From: Pseudomonas sp. FP2309
GTDB lineage: Bacteria > Pseudomonadota > Gammaproteobacteria > Pseudomonadales > Pseudomonadaceae
Direction: 5' to 3'
DNA: 64,000 nucleotides
Assembly: GCF_030687575.1 (NCBI RefSeq)
Contig: NZ_CP117439.1
Span: 2,099,501 to 2,163,500, forward strand
How positions within the stretch are numbered: position 1 is the stretch's first letter; each line of letters starts with the position of its first letter. The translations under genes and the position numbers were made by a program. The notes under the pieces were generated by a model that ran no database searches, was not told the origin of the DNA, and was given only the letters and a program-made list of their open reading frames with translations. This document shows positions 43,070-53,377 of the stretch, in pieces.

Positions 43070-44329
43070 TTACTCCAGAAACAGGCTGGCGGGTTGTTCG
43101 AGCAGGCCGCGAATGGCCTGGATGAATTGCGCCGCGTCCATGCCATCGACCACGCGGTGATCGAATGAGCTGGAGAGGTTCATCATTTTGCGCACCACGA
43201 TCTGGCCCTTGATCACCATCGGCCGTTCGACGATGCGGTTGACGCCGACGATCGCCACTTCCGGCAGATTCAGCACCGGCGTGCTGACAATTCCGCCCAG
43301 CGCGCCCAGGCTGGTCAGGGTGATCGTCGACCCGGACAGCTCATCGCGACTGGCCTTGCCAGTGCGTGCGGCGGTGGCCAAACGCGCGATTTCCTCGGCA
43401 TTGCCCCACAGGCTGCGCGCCTCGGCGTGACGCACCACCGGCACCATCAACCCCACATCGCTCTGGGTGGCGACACCCACGTGCACCGCGCCAAGGCGAG
43501 TGATGACCTGGGCTTCGTCGTCGTAACGCGCGTTGATCTGCGGGAAGTCACGCAGTGCCACGACCATGGCCCGCACGATAAACGGCAGCAGCGTCAGCTT
43601 GCCGCGTGTGGCGCCGTGTTTTTCGTTGAGGTGCACACGCAACTCGTCCAGGGCGGTGACGTCGATTTCCTCCACGTAGCTGAAATGCGCGGCGCGCCGG
43701 GTGGCGTCCTGCATGCGCTGGGCGATCTTGCGGCGCATGCCGATCACCGGGATCTGTTCTTCGTCGTTGCGTTCGGCGTAGGGGTTGGCGGCCGTTGACG
43801 GCTTCGCCGCACCTTGTTTCAGATAAGCCTCAAGGTCTTCGTGCAGAACCCGCCCGGCAGGGCCCGTGCCCTGCACCAGCCGCAGTTGAATCCCGGCGTC
43901 CAAGGCATGCTTGCGCACGGCGGGCGAGGCCAGCGGGCGCTCGTCGGCATGGCGCTCCACCGGGGCCTGTGGGGTGACCACGGGTGCCGGTTTGCTTTCC
44001 ACCACCGCAGCCGGTTTGGCGGCGACAACGGGTGCCGCCTTCACCGGCGCTGGCGCCGCCTCGGGCGCATCCTTGGCGTTGCCCGCACCTTCCACTTCAA
44101 TGCTGATCAGAATACTGCCCACGGCCATCACTTCACCCGGCTCGCCGCCGAGGGAAATCACCTTGCCGTGCACCGGCGAGGGAATGTCCACCATCGCCTT
44201 GTCGGTCATCACATCCGCCAGCACCTGATCTTCGACGACCATGTCGCCGACCTTCACATGCCACACCGACAATTCAACTTCTGCGATGCCTTCGCCAATG
44301 TCCGGCATCTTGATAACGTGCGTGCCCAT
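43070..44329 (-). CDS. bkdB: Branched-chain keto acid dehydrogenase E2 (lipoamide acyltransferase)
   Basis: 419 aa. N-terminal lipoyl domain with K44 in [12 protein letters not shown] (lipoylated lysine), an Ala/Pro-rich linker (about residues 85-130), the subunit-binding domain ([24 protein letters not shown]), and a catalytic domain ending [12 protein letters not shown] with the active-site His. It transfers the acyl group from E1 to CoA. Directly follows bkdA2 with no gap. Confidence 0.95.
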   Translation of the reverse strand: MGTHVIKMPDIGEGIAEVELSVWHVKVGDMVVEDQVLADVMTDKAMVDIPSPVHGKVISLGGEPGEVMAVGSILISIEVEGAGNAKDAPEAAPAPVKAAPVVAAKPAAVVESKPAPVVTPQAPVERHADERPLASPAVRKHALDAGIQLRLVQGTGPAGRVLHEDLEAYLKQGAAKPSTAANPYAERNDEEQIPVIGMRRKIAQRMQDATRRAAHFSYVEEIDVTALDELRVHLNEKHGATRGKLTLLPFIVRAMVVALRDFPQINARYDDEAQVITRLGAVHVGVATQSDVGLMVPVVRHAEARSLWGNAEEIARLATAARTGKASRDELSGSTITLTSLGALGGIVSTPVLNLPEVAIVGVNRIVERPMVIKGQIVVRKMMNLSSSFDHRVVDGMDAAQFIQAIRGLLEQPASLFLE

Positions 44330-45388
44330 TCAGACCTCCATGACCCGTTTCAACGCCGCGCCCACGCGGGTCGGCCCTGGGAAATACGCCCACTCCTGCG
44401 CATGGGGGTAGGGGGTGTCCCACCCGGTGACGCGCTCGATCGGCGCTTCCAGGTGGTGGAAGCAATGCTCCTGCACCAGCGCCACCAGCTCGGCGCCAAA
44501 GCCGCAGGTGCGCGTGGCTTCATGCACCACCACGCAACGGCCGGTCTTCTTCACGGATTTGACGATGGTCTCCAGGTCCAGCGGCCACAGGCTGCGCAGG
44601 TCAATGACCTCGGCGTCGATGCCGGTTTCTTCGGCGGCTACTTGCGACACGTACACAGTGGTGCCGTAGGTCAGCACCGTCACGGCCGAACCGGGGCGCA
44701 CGATGGCGGCCACGTCCAGGGGGACGGTGTAGTAACCGTCCGGCACCTGCGCTTGCGGGTGCTTCGACCACGGTGTCACCGGGCGGTCGTGATGGCCGTC
44801 GAACGGGCCGTTGTACAGGCGCTTGGGCTCCAGAAAGATCACCGGGTCATCATTTTCGATGGAAGCGATCAGCAGGCCCTTGGCGTCATAGGGGTTGGAC
44901 GGCATCACCGTGCGCAGGCCGCAGACTTGGGTGAATACCGCTTCGATACTCTGGCTGTGGGTCTGGCCGCCGTAGATGCCGCCGCCGCAGGGCATGCGCA
45001 TGGTCAGCGGCGCGGTGAACTGGCCGGCCGAGCGATACCGCAGGCGGGCGGCTTCGGAGATGATCTGGTCGGTGGCGGGGTAGACGTAGTCGGCAAACTG
45101 AATCTCGGCAACCGGGCGCAGGCCGTAGGCACCCATGCCCACGGCCACGCCGATAATGCCGCTTTCGGAGATCGGCGCGTCGAATACCCGCGAGCTGCCG
45201 TATTTGCCCTGCAAGCCTTCGGTGCAGCGGAACACGCCGCCGAAATAACCGACGTCCTGGCCGAACACCACCACGTTGTCGTCGCGTTCAAGCATCACAT
45301 CCATGGCCGAGCGCAGCGCCTGAATCATGGTCATGGTGGTGGTGGTCATGGCGGTGTCCACTTCAATGCTGTTGTTGTGATCGTTCAT
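44330..45388 (-). CDS. bkdA2: Branched-chain keto acid dehydrogenase E1 beta subunit
   Basis: 352 aa. Transketolase-type pyrimidine-binding domain and C-terminal domain of an E1 beta: MTMIQALRSAMDVMLERDDNVVVFGQDVG, GIIGVAVGMGAYGLRPVAEIQFADYVYPA, RMPCGGGIYGGQTHSQSIE. Forms the thiamine-diphosphate E1 with BkdA1. One base separates it from the bkdA1 stop, so the subunits are coupled. Confidence 0.95.
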   Translation of the reverse strand: MNDHNNSIEVDTAMTTTTMTMIQALRSAMDVMLERDDNVVVFGQDVGYFGGVFRCTEGLQGKYGSSRVFDAPISESGIIGVAVGMGAYGLRPVAEIQFADYVYPATDQIISEAARLRYRSAGQFTAPLTMRMPCGGGIYGGQTHSQSIEAVFTQVCGLRTVMPSNPYDAKGLLIASIENDDPVIFLEPKRLYNGPFDGHHDRPVTPWSKHPQAQVPDGYYTVPLDVAAIVRPGSAVTVLTYGTTVYVSQVAAEETGIDAEVIDLRSLWPLDLETIVKSVKKTGRCVVVHEATRTCGFGAELVALVQEHCFHHLEAPIERVTGWDTPYPHAQEWAYFPGPTRVGAALKRVMEV

Positions 45389-45389
45389 G

Positions 45390-46667
<1,278 letters not shown>

Positions 46668-46819
46668 CTAGCTGACAGTCCGTCTCCGGGTGGGAGAAAT
46701 CTTGTCCTACAACAATCATAGGCGTGGCGTAGAAGAATATTTATCTGTGTTTCGTTGCGCCCAGGATCATTTGCGGATAAAAAATCTGCATAAACATAAT
46801 AAACAGGTGATTTTGTCTC

Positions 46820-47308
46820 ATGCGCAAACTGGACCGTACCGATATCGGCATTCTTAACGCCCTGCAGGAGAATGCACGGATCACCAACGCCGACCTGGCC
46901 CGCTCGGTCAACCTGTCGCCCACGCCGTGCTTCAACCGGGTCAAGGCCATGGAGGAACTGGGCCTGATTCGCGAGCAGGTCACGCTGCTCGACGCCGACC
47001 TGCTGGGGCTGCACGTCAACGTGTTCATCCATGTGAGCCTGGAAAAACAGAACGAACTGGCCTTGCAGCAGTTCGAAGGCGCGATCTCAGACCGCCCCGA
47101 AGTGATGGAGTGCTACCTGATGGCGGGCGATCCGGATTACCTGATCCGCGTGCTGGTGCCGACGATCCAGTCGCTGGAGCGCTTCATGATGGACTTCCTG
47201 ACCAAGGTGCCGGGTGTGGCGAATATCCGGTCAAGCTTTGCGCTCAAGCAGGTGCGTTACAAAACCGCACTGCCGTTGCCGGCGAACGGCATCAGCCTCG
47301 GCGCCTGA
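46820..47308 (+). CDS. bkdR: Lrp-family activator of the bkd operon
   Basis: 162 aa. AsnC/Lrp helix-turn-helix at residues about 5-60 ([35 protein letters not shown]) and an RAM ligand domain ([29 protein letters not shown]). Divergent from bkdA1. In P. putida BkdR activates the operon and represses itself; the same is expected here. Confidence 0.93.
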   Translation: MRKLDRTDIGILNALQENARITNADLARSVNLSPTPCFNRVKAMEELGLIREQVTLLDADLLGLHVNVFIHVSLEKQNELALQQFEGAISDRPEVMECYLMAGDPDYLIRVLVPTIQSLERFMMDFLTKVPGVANIRSSFALKQVRYKTALPLPANGISLGA

Positions 47309-47331
47309 TACTCCCCATGCCTAAGCGCATT

Positions 47332-48195
47332 TCACAGTTGGTTGAGCGGAATCTTCAGGTACGTCACGCCGTTTTCCTCAGCCGGCGGCATATTGCCCGC
47401 GCGCACATTCACCTGGATTGCCGGCAGCAACAGCGTCGGCATGCCCAGCCCGGCGTCGCGCTGGGTGCGCATGGCCACGAACGTCGCTTCATCCACGCCG
47501 TCATGCACATGGATATTGCCCGCGCGCTGTTCCGCCACGGTGGTCAGGCATTTCGCTTCGCGCCCTTCAGGCGGGTAGTCATGGCACACGTACAAGCGAG
47601 TCTCGGGCGGGAAGGCCAGCAGCTTGCGCATCGATGCATATAACTGCCGCGCATCACCGCCGGGAAAGTCGCAGCGCGCGGTGCCCACGTCGGGCATGAA
47701 CAGGGTGTCGCCCACCAGGATCAAGCGGCCGTCGATCAGGTAGGCCATGTCTGCCGGGGTGTGGCCGGGAACGTGCAGGGCCTGGGCCTGGAGCGCGCCG
47801 ATGTGGAAGATTTCATTCGGCGCGAACAAGTGATCGAACTGCGAGCCGTCGACGCGAAATTCCGGCTCCAGGTTGAACAGGTTCTTGAACACGTCCTGGA
47901 CCTTGCTGATGCACTGGCCAATGGCGATCTTGCCGCCCAGCGTGCGGCGCAGATACGGCGCGGCAGAGAGGTGGTCGGCGTGGGCGTGGGTTTCCAGCAG
48001 CCACTCGACATGCAGGCCGTGGTCGCGGACGAAGCGGATGACCTTGTCGGCCTGGCGCGTGTCGGTGCGCCCGGACGCCGGGTCGTAGTTGAGTACCGAG
48101 TCGACGATGGCGCAGGGGCCGCCATCGGTCTCATAGACGACGTAGGTGTAGGTCGACGACGCCTCGTCCAGAAAGGAATGAATCAACGCTGACAT
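47332..48195 (-). CDS. MBL-fold persulfide dioxygenase-like protein (sulfide detoxification)
   Basis: 287 aa. Metallo-beta-lactamase fold with THAHADH (metal ligands), HVPGHTPADMAY, VGDTLFMPDVGTARCDFPGG, and a final CHDYPPEGRE, the pattern of Blh/ETHE1-like proteins that oxidise glutathione persulfide to sulfite. It is transcribed away from the BigR-like gene and shares its promoter region, which contains two dyads. With the SQR and TauE genes across from it, it forms a complete sulfide-to-sulfite-export route. Confidence 0.87.
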   Translation of the reverse strand: MSALIHSFLDEASSTYTYVVYETDGGPCAIVDSVLNYDPASGRTDTRQADKVIRFVRDHGLHVEWLLETHAHADHLSAAPYLRRTLGGKIAIGQCISKVQDVFKNLFNLEPEFRVDGSQFDHLFAPNEIFHIGALQAQALHVPGHTPADMAYLIDGRLILVGDTLFMPDVGTARCDFPGGDARQLYASMRKLLAFPPETRLYVCHDYPPEGREAKCLTTVAEQRAGNIHVHDGVDEATFVAMRTQRDAGLGMPTLLLPAIQVNVRAGNMPPAEENGVTYLKIPLNQL

Positions 48196-48220
48196 GACGG
48201 TTGCCCCTGATGCTGAAAAA

Positions 48221-48236
48221 AGTGATTACAATCACT
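48221..48236. promoter_or_regulatory. Palindrome, candidate BigR operator 1
   Basis: AGTGATT and AATCACT flank an AC dinucleotide: a 7-bp perfect dyad. It lies 26 bp upstream of the dioxygenase start codon (minus strand) and 54 bp before the bigR start. Confidence 0.6.
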
Positions 48237-48238
48237 TT

Positions 48239-48255
48239 ACATTTATACATAATGT
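48239..48255. promoter_or_regulatory. Palindrome, candidate BigR operator 2
   Basis: ACATT and AATGT flank the AT-rich centre TATACAT. It is two bases from the first dyad. BigR-type repressors are known to bind AT-rich dyads overlapping the promoter; this one resembles a -10 region. Confidence 0.5.
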
Positions 48256-48289
48256 TTTGAGCTTAAGTGACACAAAGGACCCGAGGCAA

Positions 48290-48625
48290 ATGGAATCTAC
48301 TCTGAGTGAAGGCGAAGTCGCCCAGCTGCGTGCGTCGGCGTCCAAGGCCTGTGCCTTGCTCAAGGCCCTGGCCAATGAGGATCGTCTGTTGATCCTGTGC
48401 CAGCTCACCCAGGGCGAGCGCAACGTGGGTGAGTTGGAAACCATGACCGGCGTACGCCAGCCGACGCTGTCCCAACAGTTGGGCATTTTGCGCGACGAAG
48501 GGTTGGTCGCCACCCGTCGGGAAGGCAAGTACATCTTCTACGGGCTGGCCAGCCATGAAGTGATTCAAGTAATGAAAACCCTGTCCGGCCTGTACTGCGG
48601 CGCGGTGATAAAAAGCTGGGCGTGA
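48290..48625 (+). CDS. bigR: ArsR-family persulfide-sensing repressor (BigR/SqrR-like)
   Basis: 111 aa from ATG 48290 (MESTLSEGEVAQL); the longer frame from 48194 runs through the operator DNA. Winged helix (LLKALANEDRLLILCQL, ETMTGVRQPTLSQQLGILRDEGLVATRREGKYIFY). Two cysteines, C37 on the recognition-domain core and C103 near the C terminus, correspond to the pair that forms a disulfide or polysulfide bridge in BigR/SqrR. Probably represses the divergent dioxygenase and the downstream sqr-tauE genes until sulfide rises. Confidence 0.85.
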   Translation: MESTLSEGEVAQLRASASKACALLKALANEDRLLILCQLTQGERNVGELETMTGVRQPTLSQQLGILRDEGLVATRREGKYIFYGLASHEVIQVMKTLSGLYCGAVIKSWA

Positions 48626-48676
48626 CGCCATACGGCAGCGACCCTTGTGTGCATTGACGACAAAAGGCAATAGACC

Positions 48677-49921
48677 ATGACCGACCCACACTGGGGCCCA
48701 ACCATCAGTGGCGATATCGTTGTCATCGGCGGCGGCTCGGCAGGCATTGGCCTGCTAGCCAGCCTGCTCAAGCGCGACCCCGACCTGAACATCACCCTGA
48801 TCGAACCCAGCGACTACCACTGCTACCAGCCGGCCTGGACCCTGGTCGGCGGGGGCGCCTATGACGTGAAAAAGACCCGCCGCCCGTTGGCCGATGTGCT
48901 GCCCAACGGCGTCACCTGGGTGCAGGCGGCCGTCACTGAATTGCTGCCGGACGAACAGACTCTGGTGCTCGACAGCGGCCAGCGTGTCACGTGGAATAAC
49001 CTGATCGTCTGCCCCGGCCTGCACCTGGCCTGGGACAGGATTGAAGGCCTGGAAAGCACCCTGGGCCAAAATGGCGTGACCTCCAACTACAGCTACGACC
49101 ACGCGCCCTACACTTGGCAGTTGGTGCGCGAACTCAAGGGCGGCAAGGCGATCTTTACCCAGCCGGCCATGCCGATCAAATGCGCCGGGGCACCGCAAAA
49201 GGCCATGTACCTGGCCTGTGATCATTGGCTCAGGCAGGGCCATCTCAAACACATTGACGTGGAATTCAACCTCGCCGGCGCCGCGCTGTTCGGCGTGGCG
49301 ACCTTCGTGCCGCCGTTGATGAAATACGTAGAGAAATACAACGCGCGCCTGGCGTTCAACGCCAACCTGGTGAAAGTCGACGGCCCCGCGCGCAAAGCCT
49401 GGTTTGAGGTGAAGGACGCCGCGGGCAACGTCACCGTTGCCGAGAAATCCTTTGATCTGCTGCACGTGGTGCCACCGCAGCTGGCCCCGGCGTTTATCCA
49501 GCAAAGCCCGCTGTCCGATGCGGCCGGTTGGTGCGAGGTGAACCCCCACACCCTGCAACACGTGCGCTACCCACATGTGTTCGGCCTGGGGGATGTGTGC
49601 GGCACCACTAACGCCAAGACCGCGGCCGCCGTGCGCAAGCAAATCGTGGTGGTCGCCGAAAACCTGCTGGCCCTGCGCAAACAGGCGCCGCTGCCGCTCA
49701 AGTACGACGGCTACGGCTCGTGCCCGTTGACGGTGGAGAAGGGCAAGGTGGTGCTGGCCGAGTTCGGTTATGGCGGCACGTTGCTGCCGACGTTCCCCCT
49801 CGACGCCACCAAGGCGCGGCGTTCGATGTGGTTTCTCAAGGCCACGTTGCTGCCGTGGTTCTACTGGAACGGCATGCTCAAGGGCCGTGAATGGCTGACC
49901 CGTCTGAGCAAGGTGGACTGA
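48677..49921 (+). CDS. Sulfide:quinone oxidoreductase
   Basis: 414 aa. FAD site VVIGGGSAGIGLLASLL, then SDYHCYQPAWTLVGGG (SQR signature region near the first active Cys), QPAMPIKCAGAPQKAMYL with the second cysteine, FGLGDVCGTTNAKTAAAVRKQ (second FAD-contact segment), and a C-terminal amphipathic end LPWFYWNGMLKGREWL for membrane docking. It oxidises sulfide to persulfide and passes electrons to quinone. Same direction as bigR, 51 nt on; the following gene starts at the next base. Confidence 0.88.
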   Translation: MTDPHWGPTISGDIVVIGGGSAGIGLLASLLKRDPDLNITLIEPSDYHCYQPAWTLVGGGAYDVKKTRRPLADVLPNGVTWVQAAVTELLPDEQTLVLDSGQRVTWNNLIVCPGLHLAWDRIEGLESTLGQNGVTSNYSYDHAPYTWQLVRELKGGKAIFTQPAMPIKCAGAPQKAMYLACDHWLRQGHLKHIDVEFNLAGAALFGVATFVPPLMKYVEKYNARLAFNANLVKVDGPARKAWFEVKDAAGNVTVAEKSFDLLHVVPPQLAPAFIQQSPLSDAAGWCEVNPHTLQHVRYPHVFGLGDVCGTTNAKTAAAVRKQIVVVAENLLALRKQAPLPLKYDGYGSCPLTVEKGKVVLAEFGYGGTLLPTFPLDATKARRSMWFLKATLLPWFYWNGMLKGREWLTRLSKVD

Positions 49922-50734
49922 ATGCTGCTGGCAAGCGTGTTGGGGGTGTTGATGGGGCTGGTCATGGGCCTGACCGGCGCGGGCGGCGGCATCCTTGGGG
50001 TGCCGGCGCTGGTGCTGGGCTTGGGCTTGAGCATGACCCAGGCCGCACCGGTGTCGTTGCTCGCAGTGGGCGCGGCGGCGGCGGTCGGGGCGATTGACGG
50101 TTTACGCCATGGCCTGGTGCGGTACCGCGCCGCGCTGCTGATTGCATTGCTCGGCGCGCTGTTTTCGCCGCTGGGTGTGTTTCTCGCCCATCAACTGCCC
50201 GAGCACGTGCTGATGGGTCTGTTCAGCGCACTGATGGTGCTGGTGGCGTGGCGCATGGTGCGGCGCGAAAAAACCGAGGCCGGGCCGAGCGACCATGGCG
50301 CGGCCTCGTGGGGCCAAAAGAACTGCATGCTCAACCAACAGACCGGGCGCCTGGCCTGGACCGCCAAATGCAGCGCGACCCTGGCCGCGTTGGGCGCCGT
50401 GACCGGCGCGGTGTCCGGCCTGCTTGGCGTGGGCGGTGGCTTTCTGATCGTGCCGGCCTTCAAGCAGCTCACCGATGTGCAGATGCGCGGCATCGTCGCC
50501 ACCTCGTTGATGGTGATCAGCCTGATTTCGCTGATCGGCGTGGCCGGTGCGCTGCATGCCGGGGTGAACATCGAGCCCATGGGCTGGGCGTTTATCGGCG
50601 CCAGCATCGTCGGCATGCTGATCGGCCGGCGCCTGTGTTCGGTGATCCCTGCGCGCGCCTTGCAGGTGGGGTTTGCCAGCCTGTGTGTACTGGTGGCCAT
50701 TGGCATGCTGGTCAGGGCCGGTCTTACGTCCTAA
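49922..50734 (+). CDS. TauE/SafE-family sulfite exporter
   Basis: 270 aa, about eight membrane helices. The repeated GLVMGLTGAGGGILGVPALVL and AVSGLLGVGGGFLIVPAF segments are the two halves of the TauE/SafE domain. It immediately follows the SQR gene (no gap). The likely role is to export the sulfite made by the persulfide dioxygenase. Confidence 0.88.
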   Translation: MLLASVLGVLMGLVMGLTGAGGGILGVPALVLGLGLSMTQAAPVSLLAVGAAAAVGAIDGLRHGLVRYRAALLIALLGALFSPLGVFLAHQLPEHVLMGLFSALMVLVAWRMVRREKTEAGPSDHGAASWGQKNCMLNQQTGRLAWTAKCSATLAALGAVTGAVSGLLGVGGGFLIVPAFKQLTDVQMRGIVATSLMVISLISLIGVAGALHAGVNIEPMGWAFIGASIVGMLIGRRLCSVIPARALQVGFASLCVLVAIGMLVRAGLTS

Positions 50735-50891
50735 GTGGCGGGCCTGTGAGCAGGCCGGTCTTACGCCGCATTTGCCGGGCATCCACAGCCCCTCCAAAGC
50801 ACCCCGGCATTCCCTCCAAGGCAGCGTATGACGCGGCCTGTACGCTTTCGATAATCGCCTCCGACATCTCGTCCCCGTTGCGGAGCGCACC

Positions 50892-52067
50892 ATGCATAAC
50901 AATAAGAATCTCCCCCTGCGTCTGTTACCGGCGTTCATCGTCGGCCTTGGCCTCAGCTCGCTCGCCGAGGCTGAAATCATGCTGTACGACAAAGACGAAA
51001 CGACCTTTTCCACCGACGGCTACATCAACGCCTTCTACGTCAACAGCGACGTGGATCGCGCCGGTGATCAATACGACCGGCGCCAGTCACGGGTGAAGAT
51101 GGGGTTTCTGCCCAACTATCTGGGCTTCAACATGAGCAAGCAGGTCGACGACCTCAAGCTCGGCGCCCGTGCGTCGTTCTGGGTCACCATCAACGACAGC
51201 GAAACCAACGGCACCGACACGGCCATCGATGTGCGCCAGTTCTACGGCACCGTGGCCAACCCCGAGTGGGGCGAAGTGCTGATCGGCAAAGACTTCGGCC
51301 TGTTTGCCCGCTCCAACATCCTGCTCGATGAACTGCTCGCCGGTTACGGCCAGGTCAGCGACAGCCTGGGCCTGGTGGACGGCGGCGGCGTGTCGTTCGG
51401 CAATATCGGCAGCGGTTACCCGTACCCGTTCCCCACCTCGCAGATCACCTACCGCACCCCGGTAATGGATGGCCTGCGCGTGGCCGTCGGCATCATGGAC
51501 CCGGTGGACACCAACGACAGCAGCGCCCTGGGCAAGGCCTACCAGAAGAACCCGCGCACCGAGAGCGAGATCACGTACCAGTTCGACGTCGGCGGGGCAA
51601 AGATCTACAGCTGGCTCAACGGCAGCTACCAGACCTCGGACAACACCGACGCCACCGTGGCATCGGTGACCTCCAAGGGCCTGGGGTACGGCGTGCAAGC
51701 GAAGATGGGCGGTTTGTCGCTGACCGGTTCGGGCTTCCAGGCCAAGGGCATTAACCCGTTTTTTACCAACAATGCCGGCGAAGCCACGTTGCGCAACGTC
51801 GACAGCAACGGCTATCTGGTGCAAGGCTCCTACAAGCTGGGCAAGAACCGTCTGGCGCTGTCCTACGGCAAAACCAAGGATGACGGCAACGGTGTGGTGG
51901 GCAGCGGGGCGGATTACGAAACCCGCGGGATTGCGCTGTTTCATGACGTCAATGACAACCTGAAGCTGGTGGCCGAGTACAACCAGTTCCAGATCAGCGG
52001 GCATGACACCAGCGCCCAGAATGAAGACACCGATACCTTTGCGGTGGGTGCCGTCTTGACCTGGTAA
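50892..52067 (+). CDS. Outer-membrane porin (Gram-negative general-porin type)
   Basis: 391 aa with signal peptide (cleavage near LAEAE) and a 16-strand beta-barrel pattern: GYINAFYVNSDVD, ARASFWVTINDSE, RQFYGTVANPEWGEVLIGKDFGLFAR (the conserved loop-3 region), ending FAVGAVLTW with the terminal aromatic. GGAG precedes ATG 50892. A GC hairpin terminator follows. Its substrate is not clear; the position before the alcohol-oxidation cluster suggests uptake of a carbon source. Confidence 0.85.
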   Translation: MHNNKNLPLRLLPAFIVGLGLSSLAEAEIMLYDKDETTFSTDGYINAFYVNSDVDRAGDQYDRRQSRVKMGFLPNYLGFNMSKQVDDLKLGARASFWVTINDSETNGTDTAIDVRQFYGTVANPEWGEVLIGKDFGLFARSNILLDELLAGYGQVSDSLGLVDGGGVSFGNIGSGYPYPFPTSQITYRTPVMDGLRVAVGIMDPVDTNDSSALGKAYQKNPRTESEITYQFDVGGAKIYSWLNGSYQTSDNTDATVASVTSKGLGYGVQAKMGGLSLTGSGFQAKGINPFFTNNAGEATLRNVDSNGYLVQGSYKLGKNRLALSYGKTKDDGNGVVGSGADYETRGIALFHDVNDNLKLVAEYNQFQISGHDTSAQNEDTDTFAVGAVLTW

Positions 52068-52080
52068 TGCCTTCAACGGT

Positions 52081-52100
52081 GGGAGGGTGTAAGCCCTCCC
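52081..52100 (+). terminator. Terminator after the porin gene
   Basis: GGGAGGG and CCCTCCC with a 6-nt TGTAAG loop, 14 nt after the stop. The downstream sequence is GCTGTTTG, with few T's. Confidence 0.65.
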
Positions 52101-52231
52101 GCTGTTTGAGCGCCATTGCGCTGTACCGCCGGGCGCTGCCTACTCCCATCGCATCCCCCACCCAGTACCCAAGTAGCATAGGTCCCACCCCCGGCCCTTC
52201 GTACACTCATGCCTCAGAGGGGGAGTTCACG

Positions 52232-53377
52232 ATGCACAACAGTGAAGGCGTAGTCAGTGGCATGTCCCAGGCAGCGGATGCCGGGCAGGCCGCCGAAGAG
52301 TTGGCGCGGCAACTGCTGCATCCGTACCTCGGGTTTGTGCTGTTTTTTTGCTCGGCGTCCTACGACCTCGAGGCCCTGGGCAATGCCCTGCAACATTGCT
52401 TCGGCAATGTGCGCGTGGTCGGGTGCACCAGCGCCGGCGAGATCACGCCCCAGGGCTACGGGCGCAATTGCGTCACGGCTGTGGGCTTTAACCACGCGCA
52501 TTTTTCCATCGCCACCGAACTGATCGACCAGGTGGAGCGCTTCAGCCTGATCGATGCCCAGCACATGGTCGAACGCCTGGTCGGCGGTTGTCGCAGCAAT
52601 ACGCTCGCGCCGATCAAGGGCAACACCTTCGCCCTGACCTTACTCGACGGCCTGTCCAGCCGCGAAGAGATGGTGCTCGCCGCCCTGAGCGCCGCGCTTG
52701 GGGACATCCCGCACTTCGGCGGTTCGGCCGGTGACGACAACTTTCTCACGCACACCCATGTGTACTTCAACGGCGCGTTCCACAGCGGCGCGGCGGTGGT
52801 GGTGCTGGTCAATACCTGGCTGGACTTCGAAGTGTTCACCACCCACCACATCCTGCCGCGTGCGGAGAAGCTGGTGGTGACCGGGGCCGACAGCCCCTCG
52901 CGCCGCGTGTACGAACTCAATGCCGAACCCGCCGCCGAGGAGTACGCCCGGCACATCGGCGTACCCGTGGCCGAGCTCGACCACCGCACGTTCGCCGCCC
53001 ACCCATTGGCAGTGCGTATCCATGACCAGTACTACGTACGCGCGATCCAACAGGTGCACGAAGACCTGAGCCTGAGTTTCTACTGCGCCGTGGAAAACGG
53101 CATCGTGCTGACCGTGATGAAGCCCGGACCGATCCTGCCCAACCTGGAAAACCTGTTCGAGGGCCTGCAGTCACGCCTCGGCGAGCTGTTGCTGACCATC
53201 GGCTGCGACTGCTTCCTGCGCCGCCTGGAACTGGAAGACGCGGGCAACCTGGAGCAGATCGGCAGCTTCCTGCAAGCCAAACGGGTGCTGGGTTTCAACA
53301 CCTACGGAGAACAGTTCAATGGCATGCATATCAACCAAACCTTTACCGGGGTCGCCATTGCCCGAGGCCGCCGCTGA
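52232..53377 (+). CDS. nosP: FIST-domain haem/NO sensor (NosP-like)
   Basis: 381 aa from ATG 52232, with GGGGGAG upstream; the frame is open from 52067 but the upstream region has no site. FIST N and C domains (LFFCSASYDLEALGNALQHCF, VGCTSAGEITPQGYG, FGGSAGDDNFLTHTHVYFNGAF, CDCFLRRLELED, GFNTYGEQFNGMHINQT). In P. aeruginosa NosP binds haem and NO and controls the hybrid kinase NahK. The two genes overlap here by 59 nt, so the pair is conserved. The role in biofilm or NO response is inferred by homology. Confidence 0.85.
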   Translation: MHNSEGVVSGMSQAADAGQAAEELARQLLHPYLGFVLFFCSASYDLEALGNALQHCFGNVRVVGCTSAGEITPQGYGRNCVTAVGFNHAHFSIATELIDQVERFSLIDAQHMVERLVGGCRSNTLAPIKGNTFALTLLDGLSSREEMVLAALSAALGDIPHFGGSAGDDNFLTHTHVYFNGAFHSGAAVVVLVNTWLDFEVFTTHHILPRAEKLVVTGADSPSRRVYELNAEPAAEEYARHIGVPVAELDHRTFAAHPLAVRIHDQYYVRAIQQVHEDLSLSFYCAVENGIVLTVMKPGPILPNLENLFEGLQSRLGELLLTIGCDCFLRRLELEDAGNLEQIGSFLQAKRVLGFNTYGEQFNGMHINQTFTGVAIARGRR

